Positions 42,504-52,540 of a stretch of 64,000 nt of DNA are shown piece by piece. Numbering within the stretch: the first letter of the stretch is position 1; each line of letters begins with the position of its first letter. Made by a program: the position numbers and the translations under genes. Source of the DNA: Alphaproteobacteria bacterium (GTDB taxonomy: Bacteria; Pseudomonadota; Alphaproteobacteria; Rhodobacterales; Rhodobacteraceae); NCBI GenBank assembly GCA_030425925.1, contig JAUHZO010000012.1:62001-126000 (forward strand), given 5' to 3'. The notes under the pieces are model-generated. The model was not told the origin of the DNA. It was given only the letters and a program-made list of their open reading frames with translations, and searched no databases.

Positions 42504-42675
42504 CCGACTGCACCCCGATCCGTCCCTACACATGGCGTCCGGCTCCCCGATCCGACGCCCTGAAACCCGCCTTACCCATCCATTCACGTTTTCGCAAGTT
42601 TTTTGGGAGGGCGATTCGGTCGCGGCGGGCCAGATGTGGCGAAAAGGCAAAAATCCGCCTGCGACGACGCCTTGT

Positions 42676-43488
42676 TCAGGTCTGTTGATCCGCCAGCGGC
42701 CAGTAGAAATCCGGTGGCATCCCGGCTTCGGCGCGCTTTTCCTCGTTGAAGGGGGGCTTCAGCGCGCCTTTGAAATACTTTTTGACCAGCGTGTGGAAGA
42801 CAGATTTCGGGTCCGCGTCATGGCGGCCACACAAGAAGTGGAACCATTTCGACCCATAGGCCACATGCCCCACCTCTTCGGCATAGATCACCTCGAGCGC
42901 GGCGACGGCGCTGTCGGCCCTCGCCTTGCGGAAGATCCCGATCATGCCGGGGGTGACGTCGAGCCCGCGGGCTTCCAGCACCATGGGCACGACGGCCAGC
43001 CGGCCCATGAAATCGTCCACCGTGTCCTCGGCGGCGCGCCACATGCCGGCATGGGCGGGCAGGGCACCGTAGAAGCTGCCCAGTTCTTCGAGGCAGTCGC
43101 AGATCAGGTTGAAATGCTTCGATTCCTCGTCCGCCGCCTTGACCCAGTCGTCGTAGAAGCCCAGCGGCATCGGCGTGTCGGCAAAGCGCGGGATGATGTC
43201 CCAGTGCAGGTCGACGGCGTTCAGCTCGATATGCGCGACGGCGTGCAGCAGCGCGATGCGGCCCTGCGGGCTGCCGGGCCTGCGCCTGGGCACGTCGCGC
43301 GGGTCCAGCAGTTCGGGCCGGTCCGGGCGCGACGGGCGCAGGGGCGGGGTGGCGCGGCCAAGCGGCAGCGGCGCGTCCGCCGCCCGTGCCGCGACCCATT
43401 GCGCGGCATATGCGCGGGATTTCGCCGTCTTCTCGCGGCCGTCGGCGGTGGTCAGAACGTCCACCGCCATGTCACACAGCGTCTGCAT
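42676..43488 (-). CDS. DUF455 family ferritin-like protein
   Basis: A 270-residue helical protein with ferritin-like metal-ligand motifs: H-A-V-A-H-I-E-L-N-A (E-x-x-H type), AADEESKHF and AEEVGHVAYG. DUF455 proteins are predicted diiron proteins of unknown activity; some relatives modify tRNA. AGGAG lies just upstream of the ATG at 43488. The open frame upstream runs through the triple hairpin and is not coding. Confidence 0.88.
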   Translation of the reverse strand: MQTLCDMAVDVLTTADGREKTAKSRAYAAQWVAARAADAPLPLGRATPPLRPSRPDRPELLDPRDVPRRRPGSPQGRIALLHAVAHIELNAVDLHWDIIPRFADTPMPLGFYDDWVKAADEESKHFNLICDCLEELGSFYGALPAHAGMWRAAEDTVDDFMGRLAVVPMVLEARGLDVTPGMIGIFRKARADSAVAALEVIYAEEVGHVAYGSKWFHFLCGRHDADPKSVFHTLVKKYFKGALKPPFNEEKRAEAGMPPDFYWPLADQQT

Positions 43489-43505
43489 CGTCTCTCCTGG
43501 CGGGG

Positions 43506-43576
43506 GCGAAATCCTGCAAGGATTTCGCGCCGGGACGTTTGCAACGTCCCGGTCCGTTTTCTTGCAAAGAAAACGG
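43506..43576. repeat. Array of three perfect hairpins
   Basis: Stems: 43506-43515/43519-43528 (loop GCA), 43530-43539/43543-43552 (loop TGC), 43554-43563/43567-43576 (loop GCA). Each has 10 bp and each is one base from the next. The stem sequences are unrelated. It fills the gap between bcp (stop at 43587) and the DUF455 gene (start at 43488). Confidence 0.9.
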
Positions 43577-43586
43577 CGGCGCAAGC

Positions 43587-44036
43587 TCAGAGCGCGCGCG
43601 CCGCCTCCAGCACCGCCTCGGCATGGCCGGGCACCTTCACCTTGCGCCATTCCTGCGCGATCCGCCCCTCGGCGTCGATCAGGAAGGTGGAGCGCTCGAT
43701 CCCCATGAACTTCTTGCCGTACATGGATTTTTCCTTCCACACGCCGAACTTTTCGCACACGTCCGACGCCTCGTCGGACAACAGCGGCACGGTGAGGTTC
43801 TTCTTGGCCATGAACTTTTCGTGGCTGGCCAGGCTGTCCTTGGACAGGCCGAACACCTTCACGCCCGCCGCCTCGAACTCGGGCAGGAGCGCGGTGAAGG
43901 CCTCGTTCTCCTTGGTGCAGCCCGAGGTGTCGTCGCGGGGGTAGAAGAACAGCACCACCGGCGCGCCCTTCAGCGCCGACAGGGTGATCTCGCCGGAGGT
44001 GCCGGGCAGGGTGAAATCGGGGGCCATGTCGGACAT
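43587..44036 (-). CDS. bcp: Thioredoxin-dependent peroxiredoxin (Bcp/PrxQ type)
   Basis: A 149-residue peroxiredoxin that reduces hydroperoxides. The peroxidatic cysteine is in FYPRDDTSGCTKE (about residue 41). The usual PrxQ partner cysteine five residues later is absent (GCTKENEAF); another cysteine lies at SDVCEKFG, so resolution may differ. AAAGGAG precedes the ATG at 44036. Divergent from the AsmA-like gene. Confidence 0.93.
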   Translation of the reverse strand: MSDMAPDFTLPGTSGEITLSALKGAPVVLFFYPRDDTSGCTKENEAFTALLPEFEAAGVKVFGLSKDSLASHEKFMAKKNLTVPLLSDEASDVCEKFGVWKEKSMYGKKFMGIERSTFLIDAEGRIAQEWRKVKVPGHAEAVLEAARAL

Positions 44037-44119
44037 GCGTGTCTCCTTTACGCGCTTGAGCTATGCTGTGTCCCGTACCAGAACGTCAGCAAGAGTAACG
44101 CGCCGGGGCCGGGTTTCCA

Positions 44120-47100
44120 GTGACCGCACCGACAGACATTGCCGAACCGGGCCCCGAGGGCGGCCCGGCCCCGCGCCGCCGCCATGCGGGGCGTTGCGCG
44201 GCGCTGGCGCTGCTGGCGCTGATGGCGGCGGCGCTGGTCGGGCTGGCCGTGGCCATGGTGGACCGGCCGGTGGCGGCCCCGGCCTGGCTGCGCGTCAAGA
44301 TCGAGGAGCGCATCGCCGCAACCCTGCCGGGCATCGAGATCCGCTTTGGCCGGATGAGCCTGCTGGTCCAGCGCTCCGGGCTGGCGCGGGTCATCCTGTG
44401 GGACGTGGACATCCGCAACGCGCGGGGCGAACAGGTGGCGGCGCTGTCGGATATCGAGGCGGGGCTGGCGCCGGGGCCGCTGTTGCGCGGGCAGCTGGTG
44501 CTGAAGGAGGCGCAGGTCTCGGGCGCGTTCGTCACCGTCAAGCGCGACGTCCAGGGACGGCTGGGCCTGGCCCTGGGTGATGTCTTTGCCGAGGACACCC
44601 GCACGCCGGACCTGCCGCAGATCGTGCGCCAGGTGGACACGCTGTTTCAGGACCCGCGGCTGGCCGGGCTGCGGCTGGTGGAGGCGGACGCGCTGACGCT
44701 GCGCTACGAGGATGCGCGGGCGCGGCGCGGCTGGACGGCGGATGGCGGGCGGCTGCGTCTGGCGCGCGAGGCAGGGCAGTTGCGCCTGTCGGGCGACCTG
44801 GCGCTGCTGGGCGGCGGTGCCGGCGTGGCGGCGGTGGAGCTGAACGCCGCCAGCCCCATCGGCGAGGACAGCCTGGACTTCGGCATCGTGCTCAGCGATC
44901 TGGCGGCGCAGGACATCGCCACGCAAAGCCCGGCGCTGGCCTGGCTGCGGGCGCTGGACGCGCCGATTTCCGGCGCGCTGCGCTCGCGTCTGGATGCCGA
45001 CGGGGCGCTGGGGCCGCTGAACGCCACGCTGCGCATCGGCGAGGGGGTGCTGCAGCCCAACCTGGCCACGCGGGCGCTGCCGTTCGAGGCGGCGCGGGCC
45101 TATTTCACCTACGACCCCGGGGCCGCGCTGCTGCGGTTTGACGAGGTGTCGGTCCGCTCGCCGCTGGGGCAGGTCACCGCCGAGGGCAAGGCGCAGCTGG
45201 TGGGGCTGGACAGCGGCTGGCCGACGCGGCTGACCGGGCAGTTCCGCGCCACGTCGCTGGAGATGGCCGAGGGCACGCTGCTGGACCGGGCGTTGGTGCT
45301 GAGCGCGGCCGAGGCCGATCTGCAGCTGCAGCTGGAGCCGTTCACGCTGCAGATCGGGCGGGTGCAAAGCACCGATCCCGCGCTGCCGGTGACGGCACGG
45401 GGCACGCTCTACGCGCGCCCGGACGGGTGGGAACTGGCGCTGGACGCGCGTCTGGCGCGCACCGACCGGGCGCAGCTGCTGTCCTACTGGCCCGAAACCG
45501 CGCTGCCGCGGCCGCGCGCCTGGGTGGCCGACCATGTCCGGGCCGCCGAGTTGGCCGACGTCACGCTGGCGCTGCGCAGCCTGCCGGGGGCGGCGCCGCA
45601 TGTCTATCTCGATGCCGCGGTGGAGGGGGCCGATGTGGCCTACAACCCGCGGCTGCCGGCCTTGGGGGACGGCGCCGGGCGGCTGACCATCGACGGCAAC
45701 CGGCTGGCGCTGCGCCTGTCGGCGGGCACGATCCGGCCCGGCGCGGGCGGCGCGGTGGATCTTGCCGGGTCGACCCTTGTCATCCCCGATCTGCGCGCGC
45801 CCACGGTCCGGGGCGAACTGGCGCTGTCGGCCCGCGGCAGCCTGACCGCCGCGCTGGCCTATCTCGACAACGAGGCCTGGCAGCTGCTGTCCAAGGTGGG
45901 CCGCGATGCGACGCTGGCCAGCGGCGCGGTCACGCTGGACGGGCGCATCACGATGCCGCTGGTGCGCGGGTTGAAGCTTTCGCAGGTCGACCTTGCGCTG
46001 GACGGCGTGCTGCGCGAGGTGGCCAGCGACACGCTGGTGCGCGGCCACAGCCTGCGCGCGGCACGGCTCGACCTGGCGGTGAGCAATGACGAGGTGGAGG
46101 TGGCGGGGCCGGTGACGCTGTCGGGCGTGGCGGCGAGAGGCACCTGGCGGCAGCCGCTGCGGGGCGGCGGCATGAGCCGGGTGCGTGCCGAGGTCACCCT
46201 GAACGACCGGGCGCTGCGCGCCTTTGGCGTGACCCTGCCACAGGGCCTTGTCAGCGGCGAGGGGCAGGCGGCGCTGAGCGTGGATCTGCCCGCGGGCCGC
46301 CCGCCCGAGTTCCGCGCCGAAAGCGATCTGGCCGGGCTGAGCCTGTCGATCCCGCAGATCGGCTGGACGCTGCCGCGCCGCGGCACCGGGCGGCTGGCGG
46401 TGGCGGGCCGGCTGGGCACGCCGGTGGAGATCGACCGGCTCGAACTGACCGGCGCAGGGCTGCGGGCCGAGGGCCGGTTGGCGCTGACCGCCAGCGGCGG
46501 GTTCGAGGCGCTGGAGCTTTCGCGGCTGGAGGTCGGCTCGTGGCTGGCCAGCGCGGGGCGGCTGGTGGCGCGGGGGCCGGGGGCCGCCCCCGGCGTGGCG
46601 CTGCAGGGCGGAACGCTGGACCTGCGCCGCGCACCGTTCGGCGCGACGGGGGGCGACAGCAACTCTGCTGCGGGGGGCGGCGGGCCCGTGCGCCTGGCGC
46701 TTGACCGCCTGCAGGTCACCGACAGCATCGTGCTGGACCGGTTTCGCGGCGATTTCGACACCGCCCGCGGGCTGCGCGGGCAGTTCTCGGCCCGGCTGGG
46801 CGGGGTTGCGCCCATCGACGGCCAGGTGCTGCCCTGGAACGGCGGCACCGCCTTTCGCATCGACGGCGAGGATGCCGGCGACATTCTGAAGGCGGCCAAC
46901 CTGCTCAGGACGGTCAAGGACGGCAGGTTCCGGCTGGACATGACGCCGGTCCCCGGTCAGCCCGGCACCTATGACGGGCAGATGCGCATCGAAGGCACCC
47001 GGCTGCAGAAGGCCCCGGCCATCGGCGCTCTGCTGGATGCGATCAGCATCGTCGGGCTTCTGGACCAGCTGAACGGGCCGGGCATCTACTTTTCCGAGGT

Positions 47101-47422
47101 CGAGGCCGAATTCCGCCTGACCCCCGGCCAGGTGATCCTCAGCCGGTCCAGCGCGGTGGGGCCGTCGATGGGGATTTCGCTGGACGGCTATTACGATCTG
47201 GCCTCGGGGCAGATGGACATGCAGGGGGTGCTGTCGCCGATCTACATGGTCAACGCCATCGGGCGGCTGATCGCGCGGAAGGGAGAGGGGCTGATCGGGT
47301 TCAACTTCAACCTCAAGGGCACGGCAGAGCGTCCGCGGGTCCTGGTGAACCCGCTTTCGGTCTTCACGCCGGGGATGTTCCGTGACATCTTTCGCCGCCC
47401 GCCCCCGAAGGTGACGCAATAG
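44120..47422 (+). CDS. AsmA-like/DUF3971 family envelope protein
   Basis: An 1100-residue protein of the AsmA-like (YhdP/TamB-like) superfamily thought to bridge inner and outer membranes for lipid transport. One N-terminal membrane helix ([19 protein letters not shown]), a very long beta-rich periplasmic body with repeating short strands (DUF3971 region about residues 350-700), and an AsmA-like C-terminal region ([31 protein letters not shown]). GTG start at 44120. The gene has strong long antisense open frames, a GC effect. queA follows after 13 bases. Confidence 0.85.
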   Translation: MTAPTDIAEPGPEGGPAPRRRHAGRCAALALLALMAAALVGLAVAMVDRPVAAPAWLRVKIEERIAATLPGIEIRFGRMSLLVQRSGLARVILWDVDIRNARGEQVAALSDIEAGLAPGPLLRGQLVLKEAQVSGAFVTVKRDVQGRLGLALGDVFAEDTRTPDLPQIVRQVDTLFQDPRLAGLRLVEADALTLRYEDARARRGWTADGGRLRLAREAGQLRLSGDLALLGGGAGVAAVELNAASPIGEDSLDFGIVLSDLAAQDIATQSPALAWLRALDAPISGALRSRLDADGALGPLNATLRIGEGVLQPNLATRALPFEAARAYFTYDPGAALLRFDEVSVRSPLGQVTAEGKAQLVGLDSGWPTRLTGQFRATSLEMAEGTLLDRALVLSAAEADLQLQLEPFTLQIGRVQSTDPALPVTARGTLYARPDGWELALDARLARTDRAQLLSYWPETALPRPRAWVADHVRAAELADVTLALRSLPGAAPHVYLDAAVEGADVAYNPRLPALGDGAGRLTIDGNRLALRLSAGTIRPGAGGAVDLAGSTLVIPDLRAPTVRGELALSARGSLTAALAYLDNEAWQLLSKVGRDATLASGAVTLDGRITMPLVRGLKLSQVDLALDGVLREVASDTLVRGHSLRAARLDLAVSNDEVEVAGPVTLSGVAARGTWRQPLRGGGMSRVRAEVTLNDRALRAFGVTLPQGLVSGEGQAALSVDLPAGRPPEFRAESDLAGLSLSIPQIGWTLPRRGTGRLAVAGRLGTPVEIDRLELTGAGLRAEGRLALTASGGFEALELSRLEVGSWLASAGRLVARGPGAAPGVALQGGTLDLRRAPFGATGGDSNSAAGGGGPVRLALDRLQVTDSIVLDRFRGDFDTARGLRGQFSARLGGVAPIDGQVLPWNGGTAFRIDGEDAGDILKAANLLRTVKDGRFRLDMTPVPGQPGTYDGQMRIEGTRLQKAPAIGALLDAISIVGLLDQLNGPGIYFSEVEAEFRLTPGQVILSRSSAVGPSMGISLDGYYDLASGQMDMQGVLSPIYMVNAIGRLIARKGEGLIGFNFNLKGTAERPRVLVNPLSVFTPGMFRDIFRRPPPKVTQ

Positions 47423-47435
47423 ACGGAACGGTTTG

Positions 47436-48485
47436 GTGAAACTGGACGATTTCGATTTCGAACTGCCGGAGCGGCTGATCGCCACGCGGCCGGCGCGGCC
47501 ACGTTCGTCCGCGCGGCTGCTGGTGGCACAGGGGGCTGGCATCACCGATGCGGTGGTGCGCGATCTGCCGGGGTTCCTGCGTCCGGGCGACCGGCTGGTG
47601 CTGAACGACACCCGCGTGATCCCGGCGCGGCTGACGGGTGAGCGGCGGCGTGTGGGCGCGGACGGCGAGAGCGCGGCGAAGATCGAGGTGACGCTGCTGG
47701 AGCCGCGCGCGGACGGGACCTGGGCGGCGCTGCTGAAACCGTTGAAGAAGGTGCGCGAGGGCGAGGAGATCGTGTTCTCGCCGGGCCTGATGGCCCGTCT
47801 CGAGGCGAAGGCGGACGGGCAGGCGGTGTTGCGGTTCAATATGGCAGGGGAGGATTTCGACGCGGCGTTGAACGCAGCAGGCGCCATGCCCCTGCCGCCC
47901 TACATCGCCGCCAAGCGACCGGCGGATGCGCAGGACCGCGAGGATTACCAGACGGTTTGGGCGCGGCATGCCGGGGCGGTGGCTGCGCCCACGGCATCCT
48001 TGCATTTCGATGCCGAACTGCTGGCGGCGCTGGAGGCGCGGGGTGTCGGGTTTACCCATGTCACGCTGCATGTGGGGGCGGGGACGTTCCTGCCGGTCAA
48101 GGTGGACGACGTCACGCAGCACAGGATGCATGGCGAATGGGGGCATGTGACGGCTCGGGCCGCGGCAGAGATCGCCGCCACCAGGGCCGCGGGCGGACGG
48201 GTGATCCCGGTGGGCACCACCGCCCTGCGCCTGATCGAGACGGCGGCGCGGGGCGGGCAGATCGCGCCGTTCGAGGGTGTGACGGATATCTTCATCTATC
48301 CCGGTTTCGAATTCCGCGTCACCGATGCGCTGATGACGAATTTCCACCTTCCCAAATCCACCCTGATGATGTTGGTCTCGGCCCTGATGGGGCAGGAGCG
48401 CGTCCGTGCCTTGTATGACCATGCGATTGCCGCGGAGTACCGGTTTTTCTCTTATGGCGACGCGTCTTTGTTGATTCCGGAGTAA
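47436..48485 (+). CDS. queA: S-adenosylmethionine:tRNA ribosyltransferase-isomerase
   Basis: QueA transfers and isomerises the ribosyl part of SAM onto preQ1-tRNA, making epoxyqueuosine at the wobble position. The 349 residues have [18 protein letters not shown], the family block [30 protein letters not shown], and [10 protein letters not shown]-like [18 protein letters not shown]. Start is GTG at 47436 by family pattern (VKLDDFDF); TTG at 47433 is also in frame. GGAACGG lies upstream. The other queuosine genes are not in this window. Confidence 0.94.
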   Translation: MKLDDFDFELPERLIATRPARPRSSARLLVAQGAGITDAVVRDLPGFLRPGDRLVLNDTRVIPARLTGERRRVGADGESAAKIEVTLLEPRADGTWAALLKPLKKVREGEEIVFSPGLMARLEAKADGQAVLRFNMAGEDFDAALNAAGAMPLPPYIAAKRPADAQDREDYQTVWARHAGAVAAPTASLHFDAELLAALEARGVGFTHVTLHVGAGTFLPVKVDDVTQHRMHGEWGHVTARAAAEIAATRAAGGRVIPVGTTALRLIETAARGGQIAPFEGVTDIFIYPGFEFRVTDALMTNFHLPKSTLMMLVSALMGQERVRALYDHAIAAEYRFFSYGDASLLIPE

Positions 48486-48489
48486 GCCA

Positions 48490-48939
48490 TTGAAGATCAA
48501 ACTGGAACATCTGCCCAGGCTTCTGCGTTGGGCACCGTTTGCCCTGATCGGGCTCAGCGTCGGTTTTTATCTGTTCGATCTGTGGCGCGCAGGCATCGTG
48601 GCGGCGCTTCTGGCGCTGGTGGTGAACCGAGTTTTCAAGCGGCGGGCGGCAAAGCTTTGGCTGGCGCGCCATCTGACGGATGCGACCGAGACGGATCTGC
48701 GCATGATTGCGCGCCAACTGGACCTGCAGGCCTCAAGCCCCAAAAAGACCACGGCCTGGGGCAAGGCGACGGCCAGCAACCCGACGGCGGGGCACGGCAT
48801 CCGGCTGCTGCAGCTCGACAGCGACTACGCGCTGGAAATGATGTTCTGCGATGTGGGCATCGTCGATTTCTGGATCGCCCCCGAAGACCTCAAGGCCGGA
48901 CGGTGGGAGCGCGCCTGGGCGGCCACGGCAGGCGGCTGA
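48490..48939 (+). CDS. Small membrane-anchored protein, unknown
   Basis: A 149-residue protein with one hydrophobic region (about residues 15-45, WAPFALIGLSVGFYLF and GIVAALLALVV) and a soluble C-terminal part containing HGIRLLQLDSDYALEMMFCDVGIVDFW. TTG start with GGAG in the queA stop region, so it is probably cotranslated with queA. I do not recognise the family. Confidence 0.6.
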   Translation: MKIKLEHLPRLLRWAPFALIGLSVGFYLFDLWRAGIVAALLALVVNRVFKRRAAKLWLARHLTDATETDLRMIARQLDLQASSPKKTTAWGKATASNPTAGHGIRLLQLDSDYALEMMFCDVGIVDFWIAPEDLKAGRWERAWAATAGG

Positions 48940-49063
48940 TTTCCGCCGCAAGCTGCCGCCTTTCATGCGAATTTCGCCGCTCTGAGCCTTTCACGTCATC
49001 CGTGAAGGGCATAGGTCGGTTCCGGGACGGACCCTCGCGCGCAGGACTGAAAAGGATGTGGCC

Positions 49064-50326
49064 ATGATCGACGTACTTCGCAATTCGTGGCCGCTGCTGT
49101 TCGGCATGCTGCTTTTGATGATCGGCAACGGGCTTCAGGGCACGCTTCTGGGTGTGCGCGGGGCGGAAGAGGGGTTTGACGCCTTTTCCATGTCCGTCGT
49201 CATGTCGGCCTATTTCGCCGGGTTCCTGTTCGCCTCGCGCTCTGTTCCCGGCATGATTCGGCGGGTGGGGCATGTGCGGGTCTTTGCGGCGCTGGGTTCG
49301 CTGGTGTCGGCGGCGCTGATCCTGTTTCCGGCTTTTCCCGACCCCATCGCATGGACCCTTGGACGGCTGGTGCTGGGGTTCTGTTTCTGCGGCGTCTACG
49401 TGACGGCGGAAAGCTGGCTCAACAATGCCTCGACCAACGACACCCGCGGTCAGGCGCTGTCGCTTTACATGATCGTGCAGATGTCGGGGATCATCATCGC
49501 CCAGGGCCTGCTGGTGGTGCCGGATGAAAGCGGCTGGCTGCTTTTCGTGATCCCCTCGGTGCTGGTTTCGGTGTCGTTTGCGCCGATCCTGCTGTCGATC
49601 TCGCCCACGCCGGCCTTCGAGGCCACGAAGCCGATGACGCTGCGCGAGCTTTACGGGGTCTCGCCGCTGGGCTTTGTCGGCCTGTTCCTGCTGGGCGGCA
49701 TTTTCTCGGCGCAGTTCGGCATGGCGGCGGTCTATGCCACCGAGGCCGGGCTGGGGCTTGGGCAGATCTCGCTGTTCGTCGCGGCGTTCTACGTGGGCGC
49801 CGTGGTGCTGCAATATCCGCTGGGCTGGTTTTCGGACCGCATGGACCGCCGGGTGCTGATCATGGGCACGGCGGCGATGGGCTGCGCCGCGGCGGTTGTC
49901 GCCACGGCGATGGGCGGGAATTTCACCATCCTCCTGGGGGCGGCGTTTCTCATCGGGGGGGCGTCCAACCCGCTGTATTCGCTGCTGATCGCCTATACCA
50001 ACGACTTCCTCGACGCCGAAGACATGGCCAGCGCCTCGGCCGGGCTGTTGTTCGTCAACGGGGTCGGGGCGATCACCGGGCCGCTGGTGATCGGCTGGGC
50101 GATGTCGGTTGTGGGCCCGCCGGGCTTTTTCATGCTGATCGCGGCGCTTCTGGGCACGCTGGCCGCCTATGCCGCCTACCGGATGACGCAGCGGGCCGCG
50201 CCCGCGGTCGAGGATACCGGCCTTTATACCCCGCTGACCCCGGCGGCGACACCGGTGGCGATGGAGGCCGCGCAGGAATACGCCATCGAGGTGGCCGAGG
50301 ACGAAGAGGAGGATCGTGCGGCCTGA
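49064..50326 (+). CDS. MFS transporter, YcaD family
   Basis: A 420-residue carrier with about twelve helices and the YcaD pattern: WPLLFGMLLLMIGNGLQGTLLG, MSAYFAGFLFASRSVPGMIRRVGHVRVFA, and YVTAESWLNNASTNDTRGQALS. The acidic C-terminal tail (VAEDEEEDRAA) is cytoplasmic. Start at 49064 has AAGGA seven bases upstream; GTG at 49058 is in frame too. The substrate is unknown. Confidence 0.88.
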   Translation: MIDVLRNSWPLLFGMLLLMIGNGLQGTLLGVRGAEEGFDAFSMSVVMSAYFAGFLFASRSVPGMIRRVGHVRVFAALGSLVSAALILFPAFPDPIAWTLGRLVLGFCFCGVYVTAESWLNNASTNDTRGQALSLYMIVQMSGIIIAQGLLVVPDESGWLLFVIPSVLVSVSFAPILLSISPTPAFEATKPMTLRELYGVSPLGFVGLFLLGGIFSAQFGMAAVYATEAGLGLGQISLFVAAFYVGAVVLQYPLGWFSDRMDRRVLIMGTAAMGCAAAVVATAMGGNFTILLGAAFLIGGASNPLYSLLIAYTNDFLDAEDMASASAGLLFVNGVGAITGPLVIGWAMSVVGPPGFFMLIAALLGTLAAYAAYRMTQRAAPAVEDTGLYTPLTPAATPVAMEAAQEYAIEVAEDEEEDRAA

Positions 50327-50433
50327 GCGCCGGCGCACTGAAGCAAACTGGTGGAATTCGTGACTTTTCCCCAGCACCGGCCGGGCTGTAACATCCTTGT
50401 GACAAGACGGGTGTGGAGATCGGAGGAGAGACG

Positions 50434-51015
50434 ATGACAACCCCAGACGCAGTGCTGGCCTTCTGGCTGGACGACGTGGGGCCCAAGGGCTGGGACCGGC
50501 AGGATGACGGCATCGACACCGCCATCCGCACCCGGTTCGGGCCGGTTCTGGACGGGATCATGGCCGGGCGGCATGCGCTTTGGCTGACCTATCCGACGGG
50601 CGTGCTGGCCTATATCGTCGTGACCGATCAGTTTACCCGCAACATGTTCCGCGATGACGCGCGAGCCTTTGCGTCCGATCACATCGCGCGTGCGGCGGCC
50701 AAGCAGGCCATCGGTCGGGGCTGGGACATGAAGATCGACCCACCGGCGCGGCAGTTCTTCTATCTGCCGCTGATGCATTCCGAGAACCTGTGCGACCAGG
50801 ACCGCTGTGTGCGCCTGATGAAGGAGCGGCTGCCCGAAAGCGCCGACAACCTCCTGCATGCACAGGTGCATCGCGAGATCATCCGCCGGTTCGGCCGCTT
50901 CCCCTATCGCAACGCGGCGCTGGGCCGGACCGACTCGGCTTCCGAGGCCGCGTTTGCGTCCGACGGGGGCTATGGCGCGGTGCTGCGCGGCCTGCAGGAC
51001 GCCCGCGCCGCCTGA
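50434..51015 (+). CDS. DUF924 family protein
   Basis: A 193-residue helical (TPR-like fold) protein with the DUF924 blocks: VLAFWLDDVGPKGW, VTDQFTRNMFRDDARAFA, and FFYLPLMHSENLCDQDRCV, H-R-E-I-I-R-R-F-G-R-F-P-Y-R-N. Function not established. GGAGGAG precedes the ATG. Lies 68 bases upstream of lpdA on the same strand. Confidence 0.88.
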   Translation: MTTPDAVLAFWLDDVGPKGWDRQDDGIDTAIRTRFGPVLDGIMAGRHALWLTYPTGVLAYIVVTDQFTRNMFRDDARAFASDHIARAAAKQAIGRGWDMKIDPPARQFFYLPLMHSENLCDQDRCVRLMKERLPESADNLLHAQVHREIIRRFGRFPYRNAALGRTDSASEAAFASDGGYGAVLRGLQDARAA

Positions 51016-51083
51016 GCGGCGCACATTGCCCCGTGCCCGGCGATGCGCTAGCGTCGGGCAAACGGCGACCGGGGGGACGGCAC

Positions 51084-52478
51084 ATGCGCGCAGAGCGTTT
51101 CGACATGATCGTGATCGGGGCCGGGCCCGGCGGCTATGTGGCCGCCATCCGCGGTGCGCAGCTGGGCCTGAAGGTCGGCATTGTCGAGCGCGCGCACATG
51201 GGCGGCATCTGCCTCAACTGGGGCTGCATCCCGACCAAGGCGATGCTGCGCTCGGCCGAGGTGTTTCACCTGATGCAGCGCGCGGGCGAGTTCGGGCTGA
51301 AGGCCGAGGGGCTGGGCTTTGACCTCGACGCCGTGGTGGCCCGGTCGCGCGGCGTGGCGAAACAGCTGAACGCGGGTGTCGGGCACCTGCTGAAAAAGAA
51401 CAAGGTCACCGCTCTGATGGGCGCGGCACGGCTGCGCGCGCCGGGTGAGGTGGTGGTGGAGACCGAGAAGGGTGAGGTCACCTGGCAGGCCCCGTCGGTG
51501 GTGCTGGCCACCGGCGCCCGGGCGCGCGAACTGCCGGGGCTGGAGGCCGATGGCGACCGGGTCTGGACCTACAAGCACGCGCTGCAGCCCAAGCGGATGC
51601 CGAAGCGGCTGCTGGTGATCGGATCGGGGGCCATCGGGATCGAGTTCGCAAGCTTCTTCAACGCGCTCGGCGCTCAGGTCACGGTTGTGGAGGTGATGGA
51701 CCGCATCCTGCCGGTGGAGGATGAAGAGATCAGCGCCTTTGCCCGCAAGGCGTTCGAAAAGCAGGGCATGACGATCCTGTCGGGCGCAATGGTCAAGGCG
51801 CTGGACCGCCGCGCGGACGGGGTGACGGCCTCTGTGGAAAAAGATGGGAAAACGGAAAGCCTTGAGGTCGATACGGTGATTTCCGCCGTGGGGATTGTCG
51901 GGAATGTGGAAGGGCTGGGGCTGGAGGATCTGGGGGTCCGGGTCGAAAGGGGCCATGTGGTGACCGATCCGCACGGACGCACGGGGGTCGAGGGGCTTTA
52001 TGCCATCGGGGACGTGGCAGGCGCACCGTGGCTCGCCCACAAGGCGAGCCACGAGGGGGTGATGGTTGCCGAACTGATCGCGGGGGGCGCGCCGCATCCC
52101 GTTGATCCGGGCAGCATTGCGGGCTGCACCTATTGCCACCCGCAGATCGCCAGCGTCGGCCTGACCGAAGCGCAGGCGCGGGCGGCGGGGCATGACGTCA
52201 AGGTCGGGCGCTTCCCGTTTATCGGCAATGGCAAGGCCATCGCCCTGGGAGAGCCGGAAGGGCTGGTCAAGACGGTGTTCGACGCCCGGACCGGCGCGCT
52301 CCTGGGGGCGCATATGGTGGGGGCGGAGGTGACCGAGCTGATCCAGGGCTACGTGATCGGCCGCCAGCTGGAGACCACCGAGGAAGACCTGATGCACACC
52401 GTCTTTCCGCATCCGACGCTGTCGGAGATGATGCATGAAAGCGTGCTGGATGCCTGGGGGCGGGCGGTGCATTTCTGA
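51084..52478 (+). CDS. lpdA: Dihydrolipoyl dehydrogenase
   Basis: Lpd reoxidises dihydrolipoamide of 2-oxoacid dehydrogenase complexes or the glycine cleavage system with NAD. Its 464 residues show FAD motif IVIGAGPGGYVAAI, redox pair C-L-N-W-G-C in GGICLNWGCIPTK, NAD motif VIGSGAIGIEFASFF, the second FAD motif GLYAIGDVA, and the C-terminal catalytic H-P-H-P-T-L-S-E. Start has GGGGGG upstream. No 2-oxoacid dehydrogenase genes are adjacent, so which complex it serves is open. Confidence 0.94.
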   Translation: MRAERFDMIVIGAGPGGYVAAIRGAQLGLKVGIVERAHMGGICLNWGCIPTKAMLRSAEVFHLMQRAGEFGLKAEGLGFDLDAVVARSRGVAKQLNAGVGHLLKKNKVTALMGAARLRAPGEVVVETEKGEVTWQAPSVVLATGARARELPGLEADGDRVWTYKHALQPKRMPKRLLVIGSGAIGIEFASFFNALGAQVTVVEVMDRILPVEDEEISAFARKAFEKQGMTILSGAMVKALDRRADGVTASVEKDGKTESLEVDTVISAVGIVGNVEGLGLEDLGVRVERGHVVTDPHGRTGVEGLYAIGDVAGAPWLAHKASHEGVMVAELIAGGAPHPVDPGSIAGCTYCHPQIASVGLTEAQARAAGHDVKVGRFPFIGNGKAIALGEPEGLVKTVFDARTGALLGAHMVGAEVTELIQGYVIGRQLETTEEDLMHTVFPHPTLSEMMHESVLDAWGRAVHF

Positions 52479-52499
52479 CCCCGGCGTGGCGCGGGGGAA

Positions 52500-52521
52500 G
52501 GTGCGCAATTGCGCACCCTAC
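52500..52521. terminator. Perfect palindrome with CTAC tail between convergent genes
   Basis: The 18-base palindrome at 52500-52517 (GGTGCGCAATTGCGCACC) is followed by CTAC. It lies between lpdA and a convergent gene; member of the CTAC-tailed hairpin family. Confidence 0.65.
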
Positions 52522-52540
52522 CGCGCTTCCGCACCGCCTG

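Noticed and set aside
44048-47887. A 1279-codon minus-strand open frame opposite the AsmA-like gene
   Set aside because: Same GC effect; the plus-strand gene has clear domain structure and the antisense product does not.
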